Of a stretch of 64,000 nt of DNA, positions 15,879-24,023 are shown piece after piece. The DNA lies in the NCBI GenBank assembly GCA_038326725.1, contig JBBQKI010000001.1:1-64000 (forward strand). The letters are read 5' to 3'. Every line of letters starts with the position of its first letter. The stretch's first letter is position 1. Source of the stretch: JBBQKI01 sp038326725. Its GTDB lineage: Bacteria > Bacteroidota > Bacteroidia > Flavobacteriales > Flavobacteriaceae. Both the position numbers and the translations under genes were made by a program. The notes beneath the pieces were generated by a model. It was not told the DNA's origin. It saw only the letters and a list, made by a program, of their open reading frames with translations, and searched no databases.

Positions 15879-16787
15879 TTAACGCAACGCATTTACAATG
15901 GTATTTACATTATAAGTGAACATCCCAATATATGTGCCTTCCGCAGTGCCAGTGGTTCCCAGCGCATCGCTATATAAAGAACCACCGATGGTTACTTCGT
16001 GGTTTTTGGACAGCACTGCTTGTTGGAGGGCTTCAATGGTGCGGCGGGGCACAGAGCTTTCTATAAAAATCGATTTTACCTTATTTTTAATGATAAAGTC
16101 TGAAAGTCGCTGCACGTCCTGCACCCCTGCTTCAGTGGCAGTGGAAAGGCCTTGTAGGCCCACCACTTCAAAACCGTATTCTTTTCCAAAATAATTAAAC
16201 GCATCGTGAGCGGTCACCAAAATCCGTTTTTCCTTGGGAAGTGTTTCAATCACAGCTTTTATTTCATTTTCCAAGGCAGTCAATTTTTTTAAATAAACTC
16301 CTTTGTTTTGTTCATAGACCGATGCATTTTTGGGATCCATCTCAGAAAGGGTTTCGGCTACTTTTTCAGCGAACTGTTTATAATATAGAATATTGAACCA
16401 AACGTGGGGGTCATAATTGGAAGCAAAATACTCGGACCCGATCAATCCTTCTTTATCCAAAAATTCGCCCAATGCCACGGTTTTTTGCTGCTGACCGCCC
16501 ATTTTTTCAAAAACGTCCACCAGTTTTCCTTCCAAATGAAGACCGTTGTAAAAAACAACATCTGCATTAAAGAGTTTGGAAACATCATTTTCACTGGCTT
16601 TATAAAGGTGCGGATCCACCCCAGCGCCCATCAAGGCATTAATCTCCACGAAATTGCCCCCGATGTTTTTTACCAAATCGGTAATCATCGTGGTTGTGGT
16701 CACAACTTTAATTTTATCGGTTTCTTCCGAAGGGGTTTTGCAACTTATGGTGATAAGGATTATGATTATTAATAATATTTTATTCAT
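15879..16787 (-). CDS. metal ABC transporter substrate-binding lipoprotein (ZnuA/TroA family)
   Basis: A cluster A-I metal-binding lipoprotein of 302 residues. The signal ends at the acylated C16 (ITISCK). Predicted metal ligands are H60 (VDPHLYK), H128 (YDPHVWF), H194 (TAHDAFNYF) and D274 (SDALG). This H-H-H-D set is that of ZnuA/TroA; Mn-specific PsaA-type proteins usually have Glu at the third place. No His-rich loop is present, unlike typical ZnuA, so the metal may be zinc, manganese or both. The gene is followed closely by the ATPase, and a DtxR regulator heads the operon, which leans toward manganese or iron. Confidence 0.9.
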   Translation of the reverse strand: MNKILLIIIILITISCKTPSEETDKIKVVTTTTMITDLVKNIGGNFVEINALMGAGVDPHLYKASENDVSKLFNADVVFYNGLHLEGKLVDVFEKMGGQQQKTVALGEFLDKEGLIGSEYFASNYDPHVWFNILYYKQFAEKVAETLSEMDPKNASVYEQNKGVYLKKLTALENEIKAVIETLPKEKRILVTAHDAFNYFGKEYGFEVVGLQGLSTATEAGVQDVQRLSDFIIKNKVKSIFIESSVPRRTIEALQQAVLSKNHEVTIGGSLYSDALGTTGTAEGTYIGMFTYNVNTIVNALR

Positions 16788-16824
16788 TGTTTTATGTTAT
16801 TGAGTTTAAATTAATAGATGTTTT

Positions 16825-17613
16825 TCATTTCGGAATTCTAAAACTCACTCCCCCGCTGACCAAAATATCCTGTCCCTCGGTAAAACTCCGTCCCACAGTG
16901 GCGTCAAGTTGAATATTGGGTTTTAATAAATAAGTAAGTCCGGCATCATAAAAATGATTGGTTCGGTTATTTTCTGGTAAATCGCCGTAAATCTCGATGT
17001 ATGCGGAAAGTTTTCCCGTAAGTCCACGAGCATAGGAGAGGGTGTATATATAGGCCGCTTCGGGGGAATCATTTCCCCATTCGGCGCCCAAGTTATAAGA
17101 AAGCCCTGAATTTTCAGTTAATGAATGTGCAAACGCAAAGCGGAAATCGATCCCAGTGGTTTCGGGCCGATAATCTGTGGAGGCAATATATGGAAGATGG
17201 ACGTGTCCTATCAACCCAATCTGTGGCAAAAGCCCATTTTCTTTTAAAATGGCAACTTTCATCCCCAATAATAAAGGCGAAAACCCGCTGCTAACATTAT
17301 TGGATTCTTTGCCGTCAATAAATGTTCTTCCCTCTTCAAAGCTCCAACCCATTCTGAGCTCAAAATTTTCAAGAAGTCCGTAACGCAACAATGTGGTGTT
17401 GTAGCCAACAACTTGAGTTTTAAAATTTCCTGTTTCGAAAGATTCGAAAAACGCGCCGGTCTCCACTTGAAAATATTTTTTTGGCAACGTGTTGGCAGAT
17501 TCGGTGGCATCTGGCCTGTCGGTTATCATTTCAGGGATTCCTTCATTTTCCTGAGCCGTCATTCCAAAGGATAAAACCCATAAGAACAATACAAAAACAT
17601 TTTTAAAATTCAT
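16825..17613 (-). CDS. outer-membrane transporter-like beta-barrel in the metal operon
   Basis: A secreted 262-residue protein with a cleavable signal peptide (ending MTAQE) and a beta-barrel body. It resembles the 'transporter' / phenol-degradation MetA-type outer-membrane family. The start ITDRPDATESANTLPKKYFQVETG is typical of this group in Bacteroidota, and alternating strands continue to a final GVSFRIPK. It starts only two bases after the DtxR gene ends and precedes the metal-binding lipoprotein, so it probably lets metal ions across the outer membrane or is co-regulated with that uptake. This role is inferred from the operon alone. Confidence 0.72.
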   Translation of the reverse strand: MNFKNVFVLFLWVLSFGMTAQENEGIPEMITDRPDATESANTLPKKYFQVETGAFFESFETGNFKTQVVGYNTTLLRYGLLENFELRMGWSFEEGRTFIDGKESNNVSSGFSPLLLGMKVAILKENGLLPQIGLIGHVHLPYIASTDYRPETTGIDFRFAFAHSLTENSGLSYNLGAEWGNDSPEAAYIYTLSYARGLTGKLSAYIEIYGDLPENNRTNHFYDAGLTYLLKPNIQLDATVGRSFTEGQDILVSGGVSFRIPK

Positions 17614-17615
17614 CT

Positions 17616-18272
17616 TTAATTGGTTTTTACATATAAATTTTCCGCCGTTTTTTTTGAAATAAAAAACTGATTTTCCTCCACTTGTATATTCATTGAACCA
17701 TCAAAATCCTCAATCCCCAAAACAATGATTTCAGAACCGATGGATATTTTTTTTGTGTCGAGATATTTTAAGAAATCGGTGCCGGATTCTTTTACGCCAA
17801 CACAAATACCGTGTTGATTTTCTTTTAATTCGGACAGTAATTTCTTTTGTGTCAATTTTAAATTCCCGTGCTTGTCGGGGATAGGGTCGCCGTGCGGATC
17901 AAATTCTGGGTGGCCCAAAAATTCGTCGAGCCGGCCAACGAGTTCTGAAGATTGTATATGTTCAAGCTGTTCAGCAATTTCATGGACTTCGTCCCAATTA
18001 AAATTGAGTTTATCCACTAAAAAAACTTCCCACAAACGATGCTTTCGGATGACGCCAGCCGCAATTTTTCGGCCTTCGACAGTTAATTGTGTCCCTTTGT
18101 ATTTCTGATAGGAAAGCATTTGCTTGTCTGCCAGTTTTTGAACCATATCCGTTACGGAAGAAGGTTTGGTTTCCATCCGTTCCGCAATGGCGTTGGTGGG
18201 AACACCGCTTTTCAATTGGTGCTCTAAGTGGAAGATTGCTTTTAGGTAATTTTCTTCGGCCAGTGTAAACAT
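17616..18272 (-). CDS. DtxR/MntR-family metal-dependent regulator
   Basis: A metal-sensing repressor of 218 residues heading the uptake operon. Residues 1-65 are the winged helix (EENYLKAIFHLE, NAIAERMETKPSSVTDMVQKL). Residues 66-140 are the dimerisation and metal-binding domain (RKHRLWEVFLVDKLNFNWDEVHEIAEQLEHIQS, HPEFDPHGDPIP) with the His/Glu ligands of the family. Residues ~145-218 are an SH3-like FeoA domain, so this is the three-domain form seen in DtxR/IdeR rather than the short MntR form. A 22-bp palindrome upstream (18312-18333) is its likely own operator. Confidence 0.92.
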   Translation of the reverse strand: MFTLAEENYLKAIFHLEHQLKSGVPTNAIAERMETKPSSVTDMVQKLADKQMLSYQKYKGTQLTVEGRKIAAGVIRKHRLWEVFLVDKLNFNWDEVHEIAEQLEHIQSSELVGRLDEFLGHPEFDPHGDPIPDKHGNLKLTQKKLLSELKENQHGICVGVKESGTDFLKYLDTKKISIGSEIIVLGIEDFDGSMNIQVEENQFFISKKTAENLYVKTN

Positions 18273-18276
18273 AGGG

Positions 18277-18284
18277 CGAAGGTA
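18277..18284 (-). promoter_or_regulatory. candidate -7 element of the DtxR operon
   Basis: On the minus strand TACCTTCG matches TAnnTTTG with one change and ends five bases before the start codon at 18272, so the leader would be nearly absent. The operator-like palindrome lies 27 bases further upstream. Confidence 0.35.
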
Positions 18285-18311
18285 AATATAATTTTCGGTT
18301 TTTAAAATTAT

Positions 18312-18333
18312 ATTTTTAGGTAAGTCTAAAAAT
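18312..18333. promoter_or_regulatory. candidate DtxR-type operator
   Basis: A 22-base inverted repeat with perfect 8-bp arms ATTTTTAG and CTAAAAAT around the six-base spacer GTAAGT. The core TTTAGGTAAGTCTAAA has the TTAGG/CTAA look of DtxR/MntR boxes. It sits just upstream of the regulator gene that heads the metal uptake operon, in the right place for autoregulation, and is also 37 bases past the TerB/DnaJ stop. Confidence 0.6.
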
Positions 18334-18369
18334 TAAACAGGTTTTTTAATTTTTATAATACTATTCCTT

Positions 18370-19098
18370 TCAAAATCCTCGTTCTTTCTGAAGCTGTTCA
18401 TAAGCCTCCCGCACTTTTCGAAACTTTTCTTCAGCACCTTTTTGGTAGGCCGCGTCCATGTGCTGCAATTTATCGGGGTGGTATTTTTTGGCCATGGTTC
18501 GGTAGGCAGCTTTTATTTGGGCTTCGGTAGCAGTGCGCTCAATCTCCAAGATTTTGTACGCACTGTCCGGATTTTTAAAAAACATCGCTTTGATACTTTC
18601 AAAATCGCGCGGCTGTACCCCTAGGTATCCGGCAATATTTTGAATTTCATTGGCTTCAGCCTGGGTAACATGCCCATCGGCATTGGCAACACTAAACAGA
18701 AAGTGCAAAATTTGCAAACGGCTTTCATAACGGGTTCGCTGAACAAACAAGGCACAAATTTTCTGAGCCGAAATTTCCCGATTTTTAATTACTTCATTGA
18801 AAATTTTAAAAGTAGCATTCGCACGTTCCTTTCCGTAAGCTTGTACAAAATATTGCCGCACATAATCGAGTTCCACTTGACTTACCGTGCCATCAGCTTT
18901 TATTACCAAGGATGCCAAAGAAAGAAGATTAAGTTCAAAATCTGCAGGAGTAACTTCTGGATTTTGTCCTCCAAAAGCAGTTGAAAAAGTTGTTTTTCCA
19001 CGAAAGGCTTCTATCACGCTTCCCAAGACAAAACCCGCTATTGCCCCCGGGAATTTATACACCACATATCCTAAAATTGCAAGCACCCAACGAATCAT
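18370..19098 (-). CDS. TerB-domain/J-domain membrane protein (DjlA-like)
   Basis: A 242-residue protein with an N-terminal membrane segment containing a Gly-rich stretch (residues 4-27, FPGAIAGFVLGSVI), a TerB-like helical domain (55-165, with acidic loops KADGTVSQVE and ANADGHVTQAE that could bind metal) and a C-terminal J-domain (180-242) with the key HPD at 207-209. This is the DjlA plan: a membrane-bound co-chaperone that stimulates DnaK ATPase. No dnaK is nearby. It is the only gene in its unit and lies upstream of, but separate from, the DtxR operon. Confidence 0.9.
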   Translation of the reverse strand: MIRWVLAILGYVVYKFPGAIAGFVLGSVIEAFRGKTTFSTAFGGQNPEVTPADFELNLLSLASLVIKADGTVSQVELDYVRQYFVQAYGKERANATFKIFNEVIKNREISAQKICALFVQRTRYESRLQILHFLFSVANADGHVTQAEANEIQNIAGYLGVQPRDFESIKAMFFKNPDSAYKILEIERTATEAQIKAAYRTMAKKYHPDKLQHMDAAYQKGAEEKFRKVREAYEQLQKERGF

Positions 19099-19242
19099 AA
19101 ATTTTTTTATAAAAATTTCCGCAAAGATAGTGAACGCAAACTTAGACAGCCGGGGTTTCCTGGATATGAATTTTGGAATTTGGGGATTGGGATTTCACAG
19201 CGGGTTTTAACTTTTCAAATCTGCATTGAGCATCAAATTCAT

Positions 19243-19250
19243 TACCTTTG
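19243..19250 (+). promoter_or_regulatory. candidate -7 element of the bacilliredoxin gene
   Basis: TACCTTTG is an exact TAnnTTTG match, 31 bases before the chosen ATG at 19281. No clear -33 element. Confidence 0.4.
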
Positions 19251-19280
19251 CTTAAATTTTTCACCCTAAAATATATTATT

Positions 19281-19691
19281 ATGTACCCTCCTGAATTAGT
19301 AAAACCGATGCGCGAAGACCTAACAAAAATAGGTTTTACCGAATTATATACCTCTCAAGACGTGACCGAAGCCCTTCAAAAAGAAGGCACAACTTTGGTG
19401 GTGGTTAATTCCGTTTGTGGCTGTGCCGCTGCCAATGCGCGTCCCGGCGCCCGTATTTCTTTGCAAAACGCAAAAACCCCGGATCATTTGGTAACGGTAT
19501 TTGCTGGGGTGGACCGCGAAGCCGTAGATGCCGCAAGGGCACAAATGGTTCCGTTCCCGCCAAGTTCTCCTTCCATGGCCTTGTTCAAAAATGGCGAATT
19601 GGTTCACATGCTGGAGCGCCACCACATTGAAGGCCGTCCTGCAGATATGATTGCTGATAACCTGATTAATGCTTTCAACGAATTTTGTTGA
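19281..19691 (+). CDS. BrxA/BrxB-family bacilliredoxin
   Basis: A 136-residue thioredoxin-like protein of the YphP/YqiW (DUF1094) family. The start MYPPELVKPMREDL is the usual one for this family; 11 further in-frame codons upstream lie in the promoter. The redox site is C46-G-C48 in NSVCGCAA, followed by ANARPGAR and a C-terminal HMLERHHIEG segment. Known relatives remove bacillithiol from proteins. Whether this organism makes bacillithiol is not shown here. A strong terminator follows at 19708. Confidence 0.93.
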   Translation: MYPPELVKPMREDLTKIGFTELYTSQDVTEALQKEGTTLVVVNSVCGCAAANARPGARISLQNAKTPDHLVTVFAGVDREAVDAARAQMVPFPPSSPSMALFKNGELVHMLERHHIEGRPADMIADNLINAFNEFC

Positions 19692-19707
19692 TTAATTTAT
19701 GATTTTT

Positions 19708-19745
19708 AAAAAACCGCCCCGGATTTTATTTGGAGCGGTTTTTTT
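19708..19745 (+). terminator. Rho-independent terminator after the bacilliredoxin gene
   Basis: A stem of AAAAAACCGC (19708-19717) with GCGGTTTTTT (19735-19744), extended by CC/GG after one mismatch, then a T run. The end of the T run is also the start of a TATTTTTG promoter-like element for the next gene. Confidence 0.85.
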
Positions 19746-19752
19746 ATTTTTG
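19745..19752 (+). promoter_or_regulatory. candidate -7 element of the acyltransferase gene
   Basis: TATTTTTG fits TAnnTTTG, overlaps the terminator T run, and ends one base before the ATG at 19754 and seven before the ATG at 19760. A start at 19760 would have an almost absent leader, one reason for choosing it. Confidence 0.35.
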
Positions 19753-19759
19753 AATGGTT

Positions 19760-20500
19760 ATGAAACAAATCTCCCACGCCTTAAGCTATCCGTTAACAGC
19801 AATTTTTTACTTGCTTTTTGGCTTGACCCTCATTTTTTTTCATCCGGTACAATGGGTTTGTTTACGAATTTTTGGCTATCAGGCACATAAAAAAAGCGTG
19901 GATTATATGAATTGGACACTCATGCGCTGCCTCCATGTTTTGGGTACCAGTTTTGAGGTAAAAATGAATCCCCACATTCCAGTCAACGTTCCCTTAATTA
20001 TTGTTTCAAACCACCAAAGCATGTGGGAGATTTCCCCAATCGTTTGGTTTTTGAGGAAACACCACCCAAAATTTATTTCAAAAATAGAATTGGGAAAAGG
20101 GATTCCTTCGGTTTCCTTTAATTTAAAATATGGGGGATCAGCCTTGATTGACCGTAAAAATCCACGGCAAGCTATTTCAGAAATGATAAAATTTTCTAGG
20201 TATTTGGTACGTTTCAATCGTAGCGGGGTCATCTTCCCCGAAGGAACGCGAAGTTTTACTGGGGCCCCAAAGCCATTTCAAAGGAAAGGGTTGGTTACTT
20301 TATTTAAAAATGCACCTGAAGCTTTTGTCCTCCCCATTACAATAAACCATTCTTGGAAACTGCAAAAATTTGGAATGTTCCCCATGCCGCTTGGTGTAAA
20401 ACTTAATTTTTTAATCCATCCCACAATCAAGGTTTCGGAACATACTGCTGATGTGTTAATTGACATTATTGAAACAAAAATAAAAGCTGCATTAATTTAA
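19760..20500 (+). CDS. lysophospholipid/1-acylglycerol-3-phosphate acyltransferase (PlsC family)
   Basis: A membrane acyltransferase (246 residues) making phosphatidic acid or related lipids. Residues 10-28 form a membrane helix. The first catalytic motif is N84-H85-QSMW-E90, an HX4E version of the usual HX4D that is known in a subset of PlsC proteins. The second block includes SKIELGKGIPSVSF, and the third is FPEGTRSFTG. It overlaps the convergent radical SAM gene by four bases. A second family member with the standard HX4D is at 56291. ATG at 19754 is an alternative start. Confidence 0.85.
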   Translation: MKQISHALSYPLTAIFYLLFGLTLIFFHPVQWVCLRIFGYQAHKKSVDYMNWTLMRCLHVLGTSFEVKMNPHIPVNVPLIIVSNHQSMWEISPIVWFLRKHHPKFISKIELGKGIPSVSFNLKYGGSALIDRKNPRQAISEMIKFSRYLVRFNRSGVIFPEGTRSFTGAPKPFQRKGLVTLFKNAPEAFVLPITINHSWKLQKFGMFPMPLGVKLNFLIHPTIKVSEHTADVLIDIIETKIKAALI

Positions 20501-21564
20501 AATAAACTGGTCTGCGGATTTTTAAGCTGTAAATAATGTGAAGTTTCCAAAGAAGATATTGGCTTGTTTTTTAAATACATTTTTTTTGCAATTTCTACTG
20601 TGTTTTTTATTTGTAAAGCAATATTCCCTTCACCTTTCATCCTTCGGCCCCATTGACTGTCGTTCAAAGTACCGCCGTGGCATTCGGCTATTTGGTTTAA
20701 AATCCGATCCGCCCTGTCCGGAATTGTTTTGTAAGCCCAATCCTTAAAAATTTCCCCGATTTGCCCATTCAGCCTTACCACCGTATAGCTCACATCATGT
20801 GCACCCAACTCGGCAACTTTCTTCACCAAAGGCAAAATTTCATGACTGTTCAATGACGGAATAATTGGTGCCATCATGACACGAACGGGAATATTATTCG
20901 CCGTCAAAATTTCAATCGCTTTTAATTTATTCGCAATACTGGCTGTGCGTGGTTCTAGCATCCGCCGTGTTTCTTCGGAAAGGGAAGTAATTGAAATATT
21001 TACTGAAATAATATTCAGTTTTGCCATTTCTTTTAAAATATCCAAATCCCGCAAGAGTAAAGAATTTTTTGTGATTATCCCCGTGGGATGCTTCCACTTT
21101 AGCATTACCTCCAAACATTTTCGGGTGATTTCCAATTTTCGCTCCACGGGCTGGTAGCAATCCGTATTCCCCGAAAAAACGATGGTGTGCGGTTCCCAGT
21201 TTTTGCTTCTTAATTTTTCATCCAATAATTGTGGAGCATTTTTTTTTACTAAAATGGTCCGCTCAAAATCCAAGCCTGCGCTGTAGCCCCAATATTCGTG
21301 GCTGTTTCGGGCATAACAATAAACACAGCCGTGCTCGCAGCCTTGGTAGGGATTAGCGGAAAACCCCATGCCCACATCGGGGCTGGTTACTTTATTGACA
21401 AAGGTCTTGGGAAAAACATCAATGAAACGGGTTTTGTTTTTATCAGCTTCTTCGCCCTCCGCTTCGCAAAAATTTAGATACTCATCCAAAACCTCGTGCC
21501 GTTGTTCAAAAAAACGGTTATGGATTTGTTGTTGCGCACCGCGGCCTTTGATTATTTCGGGCAT
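20497..21564 (-). CDS. PA0069-family radical SAM protein
   Basis: A 355-residue radical SAM enzyme of unknown reaction. The cluster motif C76xxxC80xxC83 lies in QGCEHGCVYCYARN, followed by barrel segments such as IVFSGNTDCYQPVERKLEITRKCLEVML and GIITKNSLLLRDLDIL. These resemble spore photoproduct lyase-type and PA0069-like proteins, which have no agreed function. The start ATG immediately follows a hairpin and T run (21570-21602). It converges with the acyltransferase (four-base overlap). Confidence 0.88.
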   Translation of the reverse strand: MPEIIKGRGAQQQIHNRFFEQRHEVLDEYLNFCEAEGEEADKNKTRFIDVFPKTFVNKVTSPDVGMGFSANPYQGCEHGCVYCYARNSHEYWGYSAGLDFERTILVKKNAPQLLDEKLRSKNWEPHTIVFSGNTDCYQPVERKLEITRKCLEVMLKWKHPTGIITKNSLLLRDLDILKEMAKLNIISVNISITSLSEETRRMLEPRTASIANKLKAIEILTANNIPVRVMMAPIIPSLNSHEILPLVKKVAELGAHDVSYTVVRLNGQIGEIFKDWAYKTIPDRADRILNQIAECHGGTLNDSQWGRRMKGEGNIALQIKNTVEIAKKMYLKNKPISSLETSHYLQLKNPQTSLF

Positions 21565-21565
21565 A

Positions 21566-21602
21566 AAAAAACTTTGAAGGATATTTGATTTCCCTCAAAG
21601 TT
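21566..21602 (-). terminator. hairpin with T run abutting the next start codon
   Basis: On the minus strand, arms AACTTTGA (21595-21602) and TCAAAGTT (21570-21577) are followed by TTTTT that runs directly into the ATG of the radical SAM gene (21564). It can end the enoyl-CoA hydratase transcript. Its position also makes an attenuator for the next gene possible. Confidence 0.55.
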
Positions 21603-21660
21603 ATAAAATGAATTGGGATTAATTCCATTAAAATAGGAATTATTCCCAAATAGTATATTT

Positions 21661-22443
21661 TTATTTCCCTTTGAACTCCGCCTTCCGTTTCCCCAAAAAA
21701 GCCTGAGTTCCTTCTTTAAAATCCCCGGTACCGAAGCATTTTCCAAATTCTTCAATTTCCACTTCAAAACCATTTTGGCCGTCTTCATAATTTGCATTTA
21801 TTGCCGAAATGGCTGCAGCAATTGCTACTGAAGAATTTTTCATAATTTTTCCAGCAATTTTTTCGGCAAAAGGAATCAATTCCTCCAATGTAGTTACATG
21901 ATTTACCAAGCCATATTGAAGGGCTTGATTGGCATCAATCATTCCGGCGGTCATGATCATTTCCATAGCGCGGCCTTTTCCAATCAATTGTGGCAAACGC
22001 TGGGTCCCACCATAGCCCGGAATAACGCCCAGCGAAACTTCCGGTAAGCCCATTTTCGCATTTTCGGAAGCAATCCTAAAATGAGCCGCCATTGCCAGTT
22101 CCAGTCCACCACCCAATGCAAAACCATTTACCGCCGCAATAACCGGGGTGGAAAGATTTGCCACAAAATCAAACAAAATTTCCTGCCCGAGCGCGGCCAA
22201 ATGCTGACCTTCTGAAACCGAAAAATTTGCAAATTCACTAATATCCGCCCCCGCGACAAATGCTTTTTCGCCACTACCCGTGATGATAATTACTTTTGTT
22301 TTCGGGCTTTCATCAGCGGTTTTAAAAGCTTCGTGCAGTTCGCTAATGGTTTCTTTATTTAATGCGTTCAGTTTTTCGGGACGGTTGATTGTAATTAGGG
22401 TAATTCCGTTTTGTGTTTCTGAAAGCAGGTTTTTATAATTCAT
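21661..22443 (-). CDS. enoyl-CoA hydratase/isomerase (crotonase family)
   Basis: A cytoplasmic crotonase-fold enzyme of 260 residues, the usual length, that hydrates 2-enoyl-CoA esters in fatty acid or amino acid breakdown. Family signs are INRPEKLNALN near residue 20, AFVAGADISEF (oxyanion-hole segment), AAVNGFALGGGLELAMAAHFRIAS with the first catalytic Glu, and GLPEVSLGVIPGYGGTQRL with the second. It starts 36 bases after the histidine kinase gene ends and may be read from the same transcript. The specific substrate cannot be told. Confidence 0.92.
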   Translation of the reverse strand: MNYKNLLSETQNGITLITINRPEKLNALNKETISELHEAFKTADESPKTKVIIITGSGEKAFVAGADISEFANFSVSEGQHLAALGQEILFDFVANLSTPVIAAVNGFALGGGLELAMAAHFRIASENAKMGLPEVSLGVIPGYGGTQRLPQLIGKGRAMEMIMTAGMIDANQALQYGLVNHVTTLEELIPFAEKIAGKIMKNSSVAIAAAISAINANYEDGQNGFEVEIEEFGKCFGTGDFKEGTQAFLGKRKAEFKGK

Positions 22444-22479
22444 TATGGGAATTTTTTAGTGAAAAATATATTTGTAAAA

Positions 22480-23949
22480 CTACTGATTTCCGTCCGAAAG
22501 CGAAGGAATGGAAACCTTAAAAGTGGTGCTATCTTCGGTTGTTTCCAAGGTGATTATGCCGCCGTATGCTTCAACAATGCTTTTCACCATGGCCAGCCCA
22601 AGCCCCATACCACTGGTTTTTGTTGTAAACTTGGGTTCAAAAATAAGTTGCTTGTTCATTTCTTCAACGCCAAGCCCATTATCCGTTACCGAAATTATGA
22701 CATAATTATTTTCCCTGAAAACCGCAACATCAATCCGGGGTATTTCTGGCTGCCGTTGTTCAATGGCCTGAATGCTGTTTTTAATCAAATTGGTAACCAC
22801 GCGGATCAATTGTGTACGGTCAAAACGGGCTCGAATTTCATTTGTTTCAGGGAAAAAATAGATGTAATCTTCATTGAAAATATCAAGAGCCAGTTTGGTA
22901 ATTTTTACCATGTTAAGCGTTTCATCCTGTTGGGCGGGCATTTTGGCATAAGTTGAAAAAGCCGAGGCGATGGAACTTAGCGTATCAATTTGTTGAATCA
23001 ACGTTTTGCTGTATTCTTCCATTTTTTGATGGATGTCCGGGTCTTGCGGGTCAAATTTCCGTTGAAAACTTTGAACAGTAAGCCGCATCGGGGTCAAGGG
23101 GTTTTTAATTTCGTGGGCAACTTGTTTGGCCATTTCGCGCCAAGCGGCTTCCCTCTCGTTTGCGGCGAGTTGTGCGGCACTGTTTTCCAGTTCATCGATC
23201 ATTCCGTTATAAGCGTTCACTAAAGTGGAGATTTCTTGGGTTGTATCTTCAATCAATATTTTTTTATTTTGAGTGCCAAAACGGGTCTCGGTTATTTTTT
23301 CGCTGATTCCTTTCAAGGAACGGGTGATGTATTTTGAAAGGAAATAGGCCAAAAGGATGGCAATAATGAGCATAAAACTATAGGTAATGCCAAGGAATTT
23401 CAAGTTATCTTTTAATTCCCTTTTTATAAAACCATCATCTTCAATATAAGGCAAATACAGTATGCCCAAGGGTTTGAAATAACTGTCCGTTATAAAAGTG
23501 TACGATGATTGGTATCGCTGTCCATTTTCAGAAAACTCTTCAATATAACTTTTGGAAGCAGAAAATTTTATTTCCCTTAAAACATGATCGGGAATTTTAA
23601 TATTCAATGTGTCGCTAAAAAACGTGGGCTTTGAGGATTTTAAAAGATTTCCGTCCAAATCAAAAAGATAGATATCAAGGGTGTGAATATCTTTTATTTC
23701 ATAAATTTTTTCCTTAAAAATCAATGGAAGGTGCTGGGTTTCTACGGGGTAAGTAGTGGTTTTTAACACATAATTTATGTTTTCCCGAATTGCTGTTTCC
23801 TTCCGCAACAAACGGTCATGGTGATAACTTTTGGCTTTTTCGCGATATTGGTAAACGGTGACAATGGCAATGAGGACGGAAGCCCCGATCACCAAAAAAA
23901 GCATCGAAAGAAAAATGCGGGTGCGGAGGGATCGTTTATAAAAAGGCAT
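22480..23949 (-). CDS. orphan sensor histidine kinase, NtrY-like
   Basis: A membrane sensor kinase (489 residues from the ATG at 23949; eight more in-frame codons upstream are not needed). Two membrane helices (near 10-30 and 165-185) flank a periplasmic sensing domain of ~130 residues without a recognised fold. A HAMP-like linker, the His-phosphorylation box with H279 (VAHEIKNPLTPMRL) and an ATPase domain (NLIKNSIQAIEQR, VTDNGLGV, TSGMGLGLAMVKSIVEAYGG) follow. The KNPLTPMRLTVQ form is that of NtrY-like kinases. No response regulator is adjacent, so its partner is elsewhere. Confidence 0.92.
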   Translation of the reverse strand: MPFYKRSLRTRIFLSMLFLVIGASVLIAIVTVYQYREKAKSYHHDRLLRKETAIRENINYVLKTTTYPVETQHLPLIFKEKIYEIKDIHTLDIYLFDLDGNLLKSSKPTFFSDTLNIKIPDHVLREIKFSASKSYIEEFSENGQRYQSSYTFITDSYFKPLGILYLPYIEDDGFIKRELKDNLKFLGITYSFMLIIAILLAYFLSKYITRSLKGISEKITETRFGTQNKKILIEDTTQEISTLVNAYNGMIDELENSAAQLAANEREAAWREMAKQVAHEIKNPLTPMRLTVQSFQRKFDPQDPDIHQKMEEYSKTLIQQIDTLSSIASAFSTYAKMPAQQDETLNMVKITKLALDIFNEDYIYFFPETNEIRARFDRTQLIRVVTNLIKNSIQAIEQRQPEIPRIDVAVFRENNYVIISVTDNGLGVEEMNKQLIFEPKFTTKTSGMGLGLAMVKSIVEAYGGIITLETTEDSTTFKVSIPSLSDGNQ

Positions 23950-24023
23950 TTTTTTGGTTTTTTGTGGAAACAAGGTAGCAATAATTAAACCGTTACTTTG
24001 AAATTCAGAATTGTGAACTGATT

